A stretch of 64,000 bases of DNA from Blastopirellula marina DSM 3645 (GCF_000153105.1 NZ_CH672377.1:728411-792410), one strand, 5' to 3'; numbered from the stretch's first letter, positions 53,746-61,510 are shown. Numbers and translations are program-made. The notes: generated by a model not told the origin, from the letters alone.

Positions 53746-53910
53746 CGCCGCACCGAGCGGTCTGAATGCCGAGCTGTGAGGTTTGACGCTCGCCTTCGAC
53801 ATCAGCGACGTTTGGGTTTAGAAATGCGAATTCTCAATGTGCAAAGAAGCCCGTCGCCGTTGATGTGATCCACCGAATTGCGAAGCGCCACCCAGCATGT
53901 GACCACGGCT

Positions 53911-54039
53911 CCGTGCGAATTGTCAACGGACAAAATCAGACGCGCCAGAGCTTCAAAAACATCCATCTCGTCGGGTGCGTCCAGACGCACGCGGCGCTAC
54001 GGAGAGCTGCAAAATATAACGCCGCGTCGCGATGCAAAC
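53911..54039. repeat. Dispersed ~129-bp repeat, left copy
   Basis: Begins CCGTGCG and ends GATGCAAAC. It resembles 55856-55984 along its whole length with no net length change, and carries the near-palindrome GGGTGCGTCCAGACGCAC at 53973-53990. It lies 107 bases before the lipoprotein gene, and its partner lies 85 bases after the DUF1559 gene. Confidence 0.65.
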
Positions 54040-54089
54040 AGAGCTGACAGGTCGCTTCGCAACGGATCCGACGGAGCTGAAATTTTTGT

Positions 54090-54117
54090 TTGACTCCAAT
54101 TTTTCTCATGATATCAT
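54090..54117 (+). promoter_or_regulatory. Sigma-70-type promoter of the lipoprotein gene
   Basis: TTGACT at 54090-54095, 16-base spacer, TATCAT at 54112-54117. Transcription would begin near 54124, about 23 bases before the chosen ATG. The -10 box lies inside a perfect palindrome. Confidence 0.6.
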
Positions 54118-54120
54118 GAG
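54105..54120. promoter_or_regulatory. Perfect 16-bp palindrome overlapping the -10 box (candidate operator)
   Basis: CTCATGATATCATGAG is fully self-complementary and covers the predicted -10 element, a position typical of repressor binding. No regulator gene is adjacent, so the binding protein is unknown. Confidence 0.5.
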
Positions 54121-54146
54121 CAATCATTCGCAAAATGAGGTCATCA

Positions 54147-54632
54147 ATGCACGCCAAACTATGCTATCCCTTTTGGAATCTGCTAGGCGTGAAAGCGCTT
54201 CGTAGCGTCTGCTTCTCCTCACTGATTGGCTTTACCGTCTTGGCCCTGTTTCTGCAGTCGGGGTGTACAGCGAGATCGGATCGGCCTGAGCTTGGCGAAG
54301 TGACCGGAACGGTCACTCTCGACGGAAAACCGCTTGTCGACGCGTTGCTGACGTTTGTTCCCGAAAAGGGACGATCTTCCTTCGGGGCAACCGACGAAGC
54401 CGGCTTCTATCAGTTGAAATTCACGGGCGATGCTGACGGAGCGGTTCTCGGCCAGCACAAAGTGGTCATCGAGAGTATCGCGGCGAGCGGCAATCACTCC
54501 GATCCATCCATCGAGAGAAACAACGCTGCTCAAGCCGAAAAAATTCCGAGCAGATACAATACTAAATCCGAGTTGAAGCGTGAGGTGGTCGCCGGCCGCA
54601 ATGCGTTCGATTTTGAGCTCACCTCTCGCTAA
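54147..54632 (+). CDS. Small exported lipoprotein-like protein, carboxypeptidase-regulatory-like fold
   Basis: A 161-residue protein with a hydrophobic N-terminal segment ending FLQSGC (an imperfect lipobox) and then the common planctomycete pattern VTGTVTLDGKPLVDALLTFV, GATDEAGFYQLKF and VLGQHKVVIES, which suggests a small beta-sandwich. An ATG at 54135 is also in frame, but GAGGT lies at the proper distance from 54147. It precedes a DUF1559 gene by 148 bases. Such lipoproteins are regular neighbours of DUF1559 genes. Function unknown. Confidence 0.85.
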   Translation: MHAKLCYPFWNLLGVKALRSVCFSSLIGFTVLALFLQSGCTARSDRPELGEVTGTVTLDGKPLVDALLTFVPEKGRSSFGATDEAGFYQLKFTGDADGAVLGQHKVVIESIAASGNHSDPSIERNNAAQAEKIPSRYNTKSELKREVVAGRNAFDFELTSR

Positions 54633-54780
54633 AGCTTGCTAGCTCCTCCGTCGCTTATCTGTTTTCGCGTCTCGCTCTTCTAGATTCATTCCATCATTGG
54701 TAGCGGAGCGGATCGCGTTGTTCATTGAAAACTCGCGGCGATTTGCCGTGGGAGTCTCCTCGTGTTGAAGGAAGTGAAGA

Positions 54781-55770
54781 ATGAATACTCGCTCTCGATC
54801 CGGTTTTACGCTCGTTGAACTACTGGTAGTGATCGCCATTATCGGCGTTCTGATCGCTTTGTTACTGCCGGCCGTCCAGCAAGCCCGCGAAGCGGCGCGG
54901 CGGATGCAATGCACGAACAATCTAAAACAGCTGGCAATAGCGATGCACCTTCATCATGACGCGCATGGCAAGTTTCCTCAGGGCTACGCCGACATTCGCA
55001 GCACCGGCCGAGCTTCGATCGATAACGAAGGGCATTGGAGCTGGTCCACCTTCGTGTTGCCGTATATTGAGCAAACGGCGTTGGCCGACTTGCTAAACGC
55101 CGACGAATTAGACGCCTCCACGGCGCTGACAGACTCGACGGTTTTGACCGCGGCACAACAAACTCAAGCAGCGTTTCGCTGTCCTTCCGATACCGGTCCC
55201 GAGCTGAACGAAAATGTTGGGCATGCGATTGCAGCCGGCGGAGATAATCTCATGCCGGTCAGCAACTACGTGGTGAACAACAACAACTACGGCACGATTC
55301 AAGCTCGGTCGACCAATAACCTCAATGGTTCGTCTGGCGCTACGGGTTTGTTTTGGCGCGATAGCGAGTCGTCGTTCCGCGACATCACCGACGGCACGAG
55401 CAATACCTTCCTGTTGGGCGAAAAATCGTATCAGTTCGCGTCGTCCGCCCCCGAACCTGCGTACGCAGGCTCGCTCTACGCGGCTCGAGACTTCAATACC
55501 ACCGGCCCCGAACAGGCAAGCGGTCACCAAGGACTGGTTGCAATCTTCGGCTCTTTGCGAGTCCCGATCAATCCGGCCTACATTTCCAGTTCGGTCATCG
55601 AACGACAAGGGTACAGCAGCCGACACCCAGGCGGCGCCCAGTTCGCCCTCGCCGACGGCAGCGTGCGCTTCTTCAGCGAAAACATCGAGCATAGCGTCGA
55701 CTCGGCGATCAACAGCACGATCGAACGACTCGCCGGAATTTCGGACGGAGCGGTGATCGGCGAGAACTAA
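54781..55770 (+). CDS. DUF1559 domain protein with pilin-type N-terminus
   Basis: A 329-residue protein. N-terminal SRSGFTLVELLVVIAIIGVL, then ALLLPAVQQAREAARRMQCT. Internal DITDGTSNTFLLGEKSY and the C-terminal H-x9-DG element RHPGGAQFALADGSVRFF are both intact. GAAGGAAGTGAAG precedes the ATG. It follows the small lipoprotein gene and is enclosed with it between two copies of a ~129-bp repeat. Probably surface-exposed, with no known function. Confidence 0.94.
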   Translation: MNTRSRSGFTLVELLVVIAIIGVLIALLLPAVQQAREAARRMQCTNNLKQLAIAMHLHHDAHGKFPQGYADIRSTGRASIDNEGHWSWSTFVLPYIEQTALADLLNADELDASTALTDSTVLTAAQQTQAAFRCPSDTGPELNENVGHAIAAGGDNLMPVSNYVVNNNNYGTIQARSTNNLNGSSGATGLFWRDSESSFRDITDGTSNTFLLGEKSYQFASSAPEPAYAGSLYAARDFNTTGPEQASGHQGLVAIFGSLRVPINPAYISSSVIERQGYSSRHPGGAQFALADGSVRFFSENIEHSVDSAINSTIERLAGISDGAVIGEN

Positions 55771-55785
55771 CCGACCAGCGACGGG

Positions 55786-55824
55786 ATGCCGCCGGCCTCT
55801 TTGCGCCCGCGGCATTCCTTTCTT
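55786..55824 (+). terminator. Candidate terminator of the DUF1559 gene
   Basis: ATGCCGC (55786-55792) pairs with GCGGCAT (55809-55815) and is followed by the T-rich TCCTTTCTT. It lies 16 bases after the stop codon. Confidence 0.5.
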
Positions 55825-55855
55825 GGATCGCGGCGCGGTAAACAACGACACATAT

Positions 55856-55984
55856 CCGTGCGCTTTGTCATCGAACAAGATCCGACGCGTCCGAGCGTCC
55901 CAAACGTCCTACCAGTAGGGTGCGTCAAGACGCACCGGACGATGCCGAGAGCGACGAAATCTAACCATGCGTGGCAACGCAAAC
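55856..55984. repeat. Dispersed ~129-bp repeat, right copy
   Basis: Direct-orientation partner of 53911-54039. Begins CCGTGCG, contains GGGTGCGTCAAGACGCACC at 55918-55936 and ends GGCAACGCAAAC. The two copies differ at many positions, so the duplication is old. Confidence 0.65.
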
Positions 55985-56042
55985 GGGGGCCACGGATTGC
56001 GTTACCTCGCTAATTGGATGGTCGCCGAATAGCGGGTTCTTG

Positions 56043-56058
56043 GTGCGTCGCGACGCAC
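56043..56058. repeat. Extra copy of the GGTGCGTC palindrome
   Basis: GTGCGTCGCGACGCAC is a perfect 16-base palindrome matching the arm sequence in both ~129-bp repeats, here without the rest of the repeat. It lies in the otherwise featureless gap before the small gene at 56192. Confidence 0.6.
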
Positions 56059-56191
56059 ACGACGTAACTAAAATATGACTTGCGATCGTCGAAGAATCCT
56101 GCGCTAGACTGTAAGCTTGCAATCTACTGGAAATATTCCGACAATTCTAAAGCCAAGTTTCGGAAGAAGTCATGGAAATAAGGAGAGCGAA

Positions 56192-56422
56192 ATGGGACGT
56201 GTATCCGACCTTAACGAAGAGCAAAGAAAGACACTCAAGGCAATCATTAGCGACTTTGGTGGTCCAACTTCAACACACTACGTCCTAAGTGTACTTCGGG
56301 ACGCACTGGATCACTACAAGCCCGGTTGGGAGCTCGACTCCATTGCCGATCCGCAGCTTCGGAGTGACCTTGACGTCTGTATGGTGGCGCTTGAGTATGC
56401 GGATGCCGAGAATCTCGACTGA
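56192..56422 (+). CDS. Hypothetical 76-residue protein
   Basis: A small acidic soluble protein (MGRVSDLNEEQRKTLKAIIS...). The ATG at 56192 has AAGGAGAG directly upstream, the best Shine-Dalgarno sequence in this region, so it is likely translated. The frame opens earlier (56117), but without such a signal. It is predicted helical with no membrane segment and no family I recognise. Base composition is AT-richer than the surrounding genome, as in the next gene, suggesting joint acquisition. Confidence 0.65.
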   Translation: MGRVSDLNEEQRKTLKAIISDFGGPTSTHYVLSVLRDALDHYKPGWELDSIADPQLRSDLDVCMVALEYADAENLD

Positions 56423-56460
56423 TTGGCTAGTCACTTAAACCTGGTTCGCGGGTGATGCGG

Positions 56461-56531
56461 GTTCGGTGGGTTGCACAAACCGATTTTATCACTCGAAATT
56501 GGCTGCCGTCATTCGGTCTGCTCTACCCATC
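56461..56531. repeat. GGTGGGTTGC dispersed repeat, left copy
   Basis: TTCGGTGGGTTGCACAAACC ... CTCTACCCAT. It resembles 58934-59010 over its full length. The ends (GGTGGGT and the ACCC at the far side) are weakly inverted, giving a MITE-like look. It lies just ahead of the nuclease-like gene. Confidence 0.6.
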
Positions 56532-56645
56532 TCAACGTGACTGCGTAAGGTCCAGTTTTCAGATACACTAAGAGACGCATAAATGATCCGGTATTAAAAT
56601 ACTTCATTGGAATCGAATCGCCGCGGACGTTTGAGGTTGACGCGA

Positions 56646-57704
56646 ATGGCCTACGTCTCACGGACGTGTCGATTCTTCTTAATAGATGCATTAAAACTCT
56701 CGACCTCTGGACTGCTCGGAACCGTGCGATTTAAAACACGCAATCTACGCGCCATCGCGGAAATGGTAATCGGTGACGAGAAGTACTTTCCTCGTCGTTC
56801 GAGTAGCTTAATTACTGAGTTCTTTGAGGAATGCGATCTAAACTTCGTCCACGATGGTACGACACGTTGGCGATGGACATCTGAACGATTGGAAGAACTT
56901 CTGCAAGAACCGCAACCCATCCCTCACGCTCTTCCGGAGAGATTTGTGCACGTGTTGCGAGTTCTCATGCATAAATCCGACGCAGAAGATAACGACACTG
57001 ATCGCCAACTGGCACTTGAGGCGCTTAATCAGCCGCTTGCGCGCGAGGGTTACGAAGCGTTCTATGGTGACGACAACTTACTCTATATTCGTCACAATGG
57101 ATCTCTAACCATTTCGACTGCGGTCAATCCGCACCGCCCGTTCACCTCGCGAGAAATAGAACGACGCCATCAACTGATTGCTTTCTTAGATCAGTGCTCA
57201 GAAGATGATCTGATCAATGACGTTTTATTGCCATTGTTCAGACAATTGGGATACCATCGAATCACGGCCGCTGGGCACAAGGATAAGGCGCTCGAATACG
57301 GCAAGGACATCTGGATGCGGTTTGTTCTTCCAACTCTTCACGTCTTGTATTTCGGCTTGCAAGTGAAAAAGGGAAAGCTCGATGCTGCTGGAGTCAGCAA
57401 GGGGTCAAATGCGAATATTGCAGAGATTTACAATCAGCTACTAATGATGCTGGGCCATGAAATATTTGATCCTGAAACGAGCCGAAAAGTGCTGGTTGAC
57501 CATGCATTTATCGTTGCTGGCGGTGAGATTACAAAACAAGCGAAAAATTGGCTGGGCGAAAAACTCGACGTGACAAAGCGAAGCCAAATACTGTTCATGG
57601 ATCGCGACGACATTGTAAATCTATACGTCGTTAGCACGTTGCCCTTGCCGTTAGGTGCGACTCCCAACGAGAATTCAAATTCTGATGACGATTTCCTATT
57701 TTGA
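56646..57704 (+). CDS. Candidate AbiJ-like / PD-(D/E)XK nuclease-fold protein
   Basis: A 352-residue soluble protein. Residues 35-85 (AIAEMVIGDEKYFPRRSSSL, ITEFFEECDLNFVHDGTTRW) recall the N-terminal domain 3 of AbiJ-type abortive-infection proteins. Residues 185-330 look like a restriction-endonuclease fold: LEYGKDIWM with E217 and D221, then YFGLQVKKGKLD with Q239-x-K241. This fits a D...(E/Q)xK catalytic site with Gln in place of Glu. The ATG at 56646 follows GAGGT; a TTG at 56607 is also possible. Both assignments are from memory of the families. AT-richer composition and flanking repeats point to horizontal acquisition. Confidence 0.6.
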   Translation: MAYVSRTCRFFLIDALKLSTSGLLGTVRFKTRNLRAIAEMVIGDEKYFPRRSSSLITEFFEECDLNFVHDGTTRWRWTSERLEELLQEPQPIPHALPERFVHVLRVLMHKSDAEDNDTDRQLALEALNQPLAREGYEAFYGDDNLLYIRHNGSLTISTAVNPHRPFTSREIERRHQLIAFLDQCSEDDLINDVLLPLFRQLGYHRITAAGHKDKALEYGKDIWMRFVLPTLHVLYFGLQVKKGKLDAAGVSKGSNANIAEIYNQLLMMLGHEIFDPETSRKVLVDHAFIVAGGEITKQAKNWLGEKLDVTKRSQILFMDRDDIVNLYVVSTLPLPLGATPNENSNSDDDFLF

Positions 57705-57749
57705 TCTCGCTTGGCACCCCAACCGATAAATCGGGATGCAAATTCGCCG

Positions 57750-58859
57750 CTAGTCCCCATCATCGGCCTTTGGCTTGTCAAGTACATCCACGTTTGATTG
57801 CGGTGGAATCGTGAGCTTCATTCCGTAAATCGAGTTCGGGCCATCTTTCTCGCCGGCGTAGAAAACGAGAAACCAATCGTTACCCTCGATATGCGTCATC
57901 CAGGGATAGCTGAAATCTTCAAAGCCAGCACCGGAGGTCACAAGACTGTGCCGTTCCCACTGGAGCGTGTCTGATTGTGATTGCCAAAGATTGATCTGAT
58001 TGGCGGCGTCCCTTTCGGATTGAAGCGCGTAGAGCCGCTCTGGTTGCGTCGGATCCGCGACAAGGAAAGGGCTGGGATGCACCGCGTCTTTGCTCCCCTG
58101 GATCACGCTTTCGCCGAATTGCCAACTCGCGCCGAGATCGTCACTGACGTATTGATGGTACGCATGGGCGGCGTTCTCTCGGACCAGCCCGATCAGACGT
58201 CCGCTGGTATAAATGAAAGTCGGTTCAAAATAGCTCTCGGTCGAAATGGTTTGAGCCGGCCCCCAGGATTTTCCGTCGTCTTTCGAATAGGCGATCCATA
58301 GGCCTGAACCGCTCGGCTGGCGATAGTGGCCGCACACCGCTAGTCCCTTGCCGGGGACCTGAAACACGTGGCCGAAGACCGATCCGGTTTTGCTCTCGCC
58401 GATCGCGGCGGTGTCAGTCATTTCCCAAGTTTGGCCATTGTCGGTCGATCGCCAAGCGTAGATGTTGTTGCGCAGGTTGTCAGTAAAGGCCATCGCCATC
58501 AGGACGATGGCGCCGTCCTCGGCGATTCCCATCGCTAGATTGGCGGCATGCTGATATTGCATCGTGCTGTCGAACGTCTTCAGAACATGGGGAGAGCTAA
58601 AGCTCTTGCCGCCGTCTTTAGAGATCGACACAGCGGGACAACCATCCCCATTTACGTGCTTCCTGCCGGCGATGTAGGCGACCACCAGACTACCATCCTT
58701 GGCTTTGACGACCTTGGGCCATGACAAGTGACAAAACCGGTCGCTCTCTGGAGCCGGAACGATCACCCGCGCGGGACCAGACTCACCGCCGACAACGAAT
58801 CCGCTGCACGTCAACATCACCCCGGTAACGATCAACCCCGCAAAAATGGAGGCTTTCAT
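57750..58859 (-). CDS. Secreted exo-alpha-sialidase (BNR/Asp-box repeats)
   Basis: A 369-residue exported six-blade propeller hydrolase. The signal peptide is SIFAGLIVTGVMLTCSGFVV. Asp-box repeats S-x-D-x-G-x-x-W/F are visible: SISKDGGKSF (78-87), STDNGQTW, SKDDGKSW and SDDLGASW. Conserved arginines of sialidases are plausible in RVIVPAP and elsewhere, but I cannot assign the full triad. Planctomycete proteins of this type may act on other glycans. It is convergent with the nuclease-like gene and has no operon partner. Confidence 0.88.
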   Translation of the reverse strand: MKASIFAGLIVTGVMLTCSGFVVGGESGPARVIVPAPESDRFCHLSWPKVVKAKDGSLVVAYIAGRKHVNGDGCPAVSISKDGGKSFSSPHVLKTFDSTMQYQHAANLAMGIAEDGAIVLMAMAFTDNLRNNIYAWRSTDNGQTWEMTDTAAIGESKTGSVFGHVFQVPGKGLAVCGHYRQPSGSGLWIAYSKDDGKSWGPAQTISTESYFEPTFIYTSGRLIGLVRENAAHAYHQYVSDDLGASWQFGESVIQGSKDAVHPSPFLVADPTQPERLYALQSERDAANQINLWQSQSDTLQWERHSLVTSGAGFEDFSYPWMTHIEGNDWFLVFYAGEKDGPNSIYGMKLTIPPQSNVDVLDKPKADDGD

Positions 58860-58933
58860 AGGAAGGACTTTCTATTAGTCTGGGAGGGCAGGTCAACCAA
58901 GGCCGCAATTGATTTTCCCAATTTGGCAAGCTG

Positions 58934-59010
58934 CTTCGGTGGGTTGCGCAAACCGGCTTTGTCGCTTGAAATTTGCGGACGTAATTCGGCGGTGCTCCAT
59001 CCACCCTACC
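58934..59010. repeat. GGTGGGTTGC dispersed repeat, right copy
   Basis: TTCGGTGGGTTGCGCAAACC ... CATCCACCCTACC, in direct orientation relative to 56461-56531. The inverted ends are clearer here (GGTGGGT / ACCC, GGTGG / CCACC). It lies between the divergent sialidase and YdeI-like genes. Confidence 0.6.
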
Positions 59011-59030
59011 TGACAGAAAGAGACTAATCT

Positions 59031-59609
59031 ATGCCCGAGCCGAACGCAGCGCGTACGCGTGCGTTTCCGACGCCTGAGAAGTTCAACGCTTGGTTGGCGG
59101 TCCATCACGCGAGGGAAACGGAACTGTGGCTCCAAATCCACAAGAAGGCGTCTGGTCTGAAATCGGTTACTTGGCAAGAAGCGGTGATTGAGGCGCTGTG
59201 CTGGGGCTGGATCGACGGCGTGAAGAAATCGTTGGATGACATTTCCTACTTGCAACGATTTACCCCGCGGCGGCCGAAGAGCAATTGGTCGCAGCGCAAT
59301 CGCGAACATGTCGAACGGCTGCTTGCGGAAAACAGAATGCAAGCGCCGGGTCTGGCGCATGTTCGCGCGGCCCAAGCCGATGGACGGTGGGACGCCGCTT
59401 ACCCGCCGTCCAGCGAAATGGTCGTACCTGCCGATTTTGTCGCCGCCGTAAACGCCGATCCAATCGCGAAAGCATTTTTCGCCACGTTGAACAAAGCCAA
59501 TCGGTATGCGATCGCCTATCAACTGCAGTCGGCCAAAAAGCCGGAGACGCGTCAACGACGTTTTGACAAACTGCTCGCGATGCTCAAAAGCCAAACCGCG
59601 ATTCGCTGA
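59031..59609 (+). CDS. YdeI/OmpD-associated family protein
   Basis: A 192-residue soluble protein of the YdeI family (sometimes called bacteriocin-protection proteins). Recognisable blocks: ELWLQIHKKASGLKSVTWQE near residues 30-50, EALCWGWIDGVKK, RFTPRRPKSNWSQRN and the C-terminal AYQLQSAKKPETRQRRFDK. The molecular role is not established. AAGAGA precedes the ATG. It is a single gene, divergent from the sialidase. Confidence 0.9.
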   Translation: MPEPNAARTRAFPTPEKFNAWLAVHHARETELWLQIHKKASGLKSVTWQEAVIEALCWGWIDGVKKSLDDISYLQRFTPRRPKSNWSQRNREHVERLLAENRMQAPGLAHVRAAQADGRWDAAYPPSSEMVVPADFVAAVNADPIAKAFFATLNKANRYAIAYQLQSAKKPETRQRRFDKLLAMLKSQTAIR

Positions 59610-59658
59610 CGTCTTGGCGATATCACTCGCTTCCCTCCGGTTGGAACCATGATGCGAG

Positions 59659-59689
59659 GCCCGGCCAGCCTGCCCCAAACTGGCCGGGC
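59659..59689. terminator. Strong 10-bp stem-loop between convergent genes
   Basis: GCCCGGCCAG and CTGGCCGGGC pair perfectly around an 11-base loop, 50 bases past the YdeI-like gene and 64 bases past the end of the opposing lipoprotein gene. There is no U-tract. It probably acts on both strands as a terminator or mRNA end. Confidence 0.5.
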
Positions 59690-59752
59690 GATATCGCAAT
59701 CAGAGAATTTATCGCTGCTTTCAAATTGGCGGAGAGCCTGAGGTCAAGCCAA

Positions 59753-60142
59753 CTACTTCGTCAGGTGAAAATCGAACTCGCTATTTCCGACACTCACGTC
59801 GGCCGTCAGCGTGCTCTTTTTGTTGTACTGGACCGGGATTAGATCCATGAACTCGTGAGCCGGATCGGAGGTTTGAATGATCGAGTGGATCACGACCTTC
59901 TTCTCTCCGAGGGGGACCTTCGCGGCGTACTGACCATCCTTGATATCGGCGGAAGCGACCATGCCGTCGGCGATGTCTTTCTCAGAGCTGAAGGAGATCG
60001 AGCCAGCGGGGAGCGGCTCGCCGCCGAGGGTGACCTTTCCCGTCACGTCAATTCGATCGGGCAACCGGCGCTCGGCGGTACAGCCGAGCGTTCCTATCAA
60101 CAGTGCGACCAAGCCCAAACCTACTGCTTTGCGCGTCTTCAT
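59753..60142 (-). CDS. Small lipoprotein, carboxypeptidase-regulatory-like
   Basis: A 129-residue protein with a good lipoprotein signal (LGLVALLIGTLGC, Cys near residue 21) and the fold pattern VTGKVTLGGEPLPAGSISF, DIKDGQYAAKVPLGEKKVVI seen in the lipoprotein at 54147. The ATG at 60142 is chosen because AGAGAGG precedes it and the signal sequence then begins at the N-terminus. It is transcribed after the DUF1559 gene at 60283-61263, 140 bases downstream. Confidence 0.88.
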   Translation of the reverse strand: MKTRKAVGLGLVALLIGTLGCTAERRLPDRIDVTGKVTLGGEPLPAGSISFSSEKDIADGMVASADIKDGQYAAKVPLGEKKVVIHSIIQTSDPAHEFMDLIPVQYNKKSTLTADVSVGNSEFDFHLTK

Positions 60143-60211
60143 CGGGCGCCCTCTCTTTGTATTGGAATGATTACGCAAACGATCGAAAGCCAATGACTTG
60201 TCGTGAAGGGG

Positions 60212-60254
60212 GGCTGGGCCCACTTACCTCCCAGGCAATAAGAGAGACCCAGCC
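60212..60254 (-). promoter_or_regulatory. Stem-loop between the DUF1559 and lipoprotein genes
   Basis: GGCTGGG (60212-60218) can pair with CCCAGCC (60248-60254). Lying between two co-directional genes, it could be an mRNA processing or attenuation structure. No U-tract follows on the minus strand. Confidence 0.3.
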
Positions 60255-60282
60255 GCCTTCATTTCAGGTCGCGGAGACGCGA

Positions 60283-61263
60283 TTAGAACTGCGATACGAC
60301 CAGACCATCGGTGCGGTTGGCCAGTCGCGCCATCGAACTTGTGTCAACCGACTCGGTAAGAAATCGGACCGACGCGTCCCCGACCAGAATCATGACGCCG
60401 CCTGGATGCGCGGATCGCAGGGGACTGTTGTAGCCGAGTTCGCTGACGCCGTCCGAAGTATCCGTGGTGTATTCAATCGCCGATCCCGGATTAATGATGT
60501 GCCGCAAGGTGACGCAGTTATGAACGCGCCGCGAACCGGTATTGCGTTGGTAACCCGCCGCAAAACCGTGCGTCGTGCCAGAGCGAACGTCTTTACGCGT
60601 TCCGCCGGAGACGTAAACCCAATCGCCGATCTCGCTAACCACAATCGTGTTGCTGCTGCCGTCGGTAATCGATGCGAAGGTGTTTTTCGACTGCTTGGCG
60701 AGCACTCCATTGGTGGCGCTCACGCCAAAGGCGGTGTCGCTTGTGTCATTCACGGCAGAAACGCTGCCGTAGCCATCGACGTGGCCGGCAATACCGATAT
60801 AGTCGGCGACCATGGTCTTGGGAGTCTGGCTACTGAACTCTTGCTCTAGCGCCGAAGAGGGACAGCCGAACACGGGGAAATTGGTGTTGCCGATGGCGGT
60901 TTCAATATTCGAGTCGTAGAAGCTGCGATTGGGGAAGTCGCAGCTATCGTAGGCGTTCCCCAACTCTAAAAACGGCATGCTGTACGCCATCCAGGAGTGT
61001 CCGCCGGGGCTGGTGTAGCCTTTGCCGAAAGGGGCGGAATTGTCGCTGGCTCCCGGCGGAAAACGACCGAAGGTGTCGTGGAAGTTGTGCAGGGCCAGTC
61101 CCATTTGTTTCAGATTGTTGGAGCACTGCGAGCGCCGCGCCGCTTCGCGGGCCGCTTGAACCGCCGGCAACAACAGAGCGATGAGCACGCCGATGATGGC
61201 GATCACAACCAACAACTCGACCAGAGTGAAACCTAGACGGCTTCGTGACGATGCGATGCGCAT
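60283..61263 (-). CDS. DUF1559 domain protein with pilin-type N-terminus
   Basis: A 326-residue protein: SRLGFTLVELLVVIAIIGVL then ALLLPAVQAAREAARRSQCS. The central SITDGSSNTIVVSEIGDWVY is intact, and the C-terminal element is SAHPGGVMILVGDASVRFL, where the usual D-G-S has become D-A-S. The open frame reaches further upstream, but the ATG at 61263 puts the methylation motif near the N-terminus. The small lipoprotein gene follows, the opposite order to the pair at 54147-55770. Confidence 0.93.
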   Translation of the reverse strand: MRIASSRSRLGFTLVELLVVIAIIGVLIALLLPAVQAAREAARRSQCSNNLKQMGLALHNFHDTFGRFPPGASDNSAPFGKGYTSPGGHSWMAYSMPFLELGNAYDSCDFPNRSFYDSNIETAIGNTNFPVFGCPSSALEQEFSSQTPKTMVADYIGIAGHVDGYGSVSAVNDTSDTAFGVSATNGVLAKQSKNTFASITDGSSNTIVVSEIGDWVYVSGGTRKDVRSGTTHGFAAGYQRNTGSRRVHNCVTLRHIINPGSAIEYTTDTSDGVSELGYNSPLRSAHPGGVMILVGDASVRFLTESVDTSSMARLANRTDGLVVSQF

Positions 61264-61333
61264 ATAAAAAACCCCGCGAAAAGAAGGACAGGAATGGCTT
61301 CCCCAAGAGGGCCATGTATGAAAGATAAAAATA

Positions 61334-61339
61334 ATTATA
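61334..61339 (-). promoter_or_regulatory. TATAAT -10 box upstream of the DUF1559 gene
   Basis: On the minus strand, TATAAT lies 71 bases ahead of the ATG in a locally AT-rich patch. A TTGCGC 19 bases further upstream is a poor -35 candidate, so only the -10 is proposed. Confidence 0.4.
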
Positions 61340-61510
61340 CAGACCTCCTTTTTTATTGGCGCAAGAATCGCCGCAAAAGCGCTGCGGGTTCCCCCACCCG
61401 CTGCATGCGCTCTCACCTCTGATTTAAGGCGAATCAGGGCTGCCGCGACCGTCCCGCAGGAATTTGGGGAGCGCCGGTTTCCCGTTTGCTGAAAAATCTT
61501 CCCGCTGAAG

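Noticed and set aside
53264..53868. Short frames with repeated TGPLYFF / WTASFFF-like peptides
   Set aside because: These are translations of the GGACCGGAC/T-tract repeats in several frames, with no start signals. I treat them as non-coding.
61264..61416. N-terminal extension of the DUF1559 protein ahead of the pilin motif
   Set aside because: The added residues lack family character, and the pilin-type motif must be near the N-terminus to be processed. The stretch contains a TATAAT promoter candidate.
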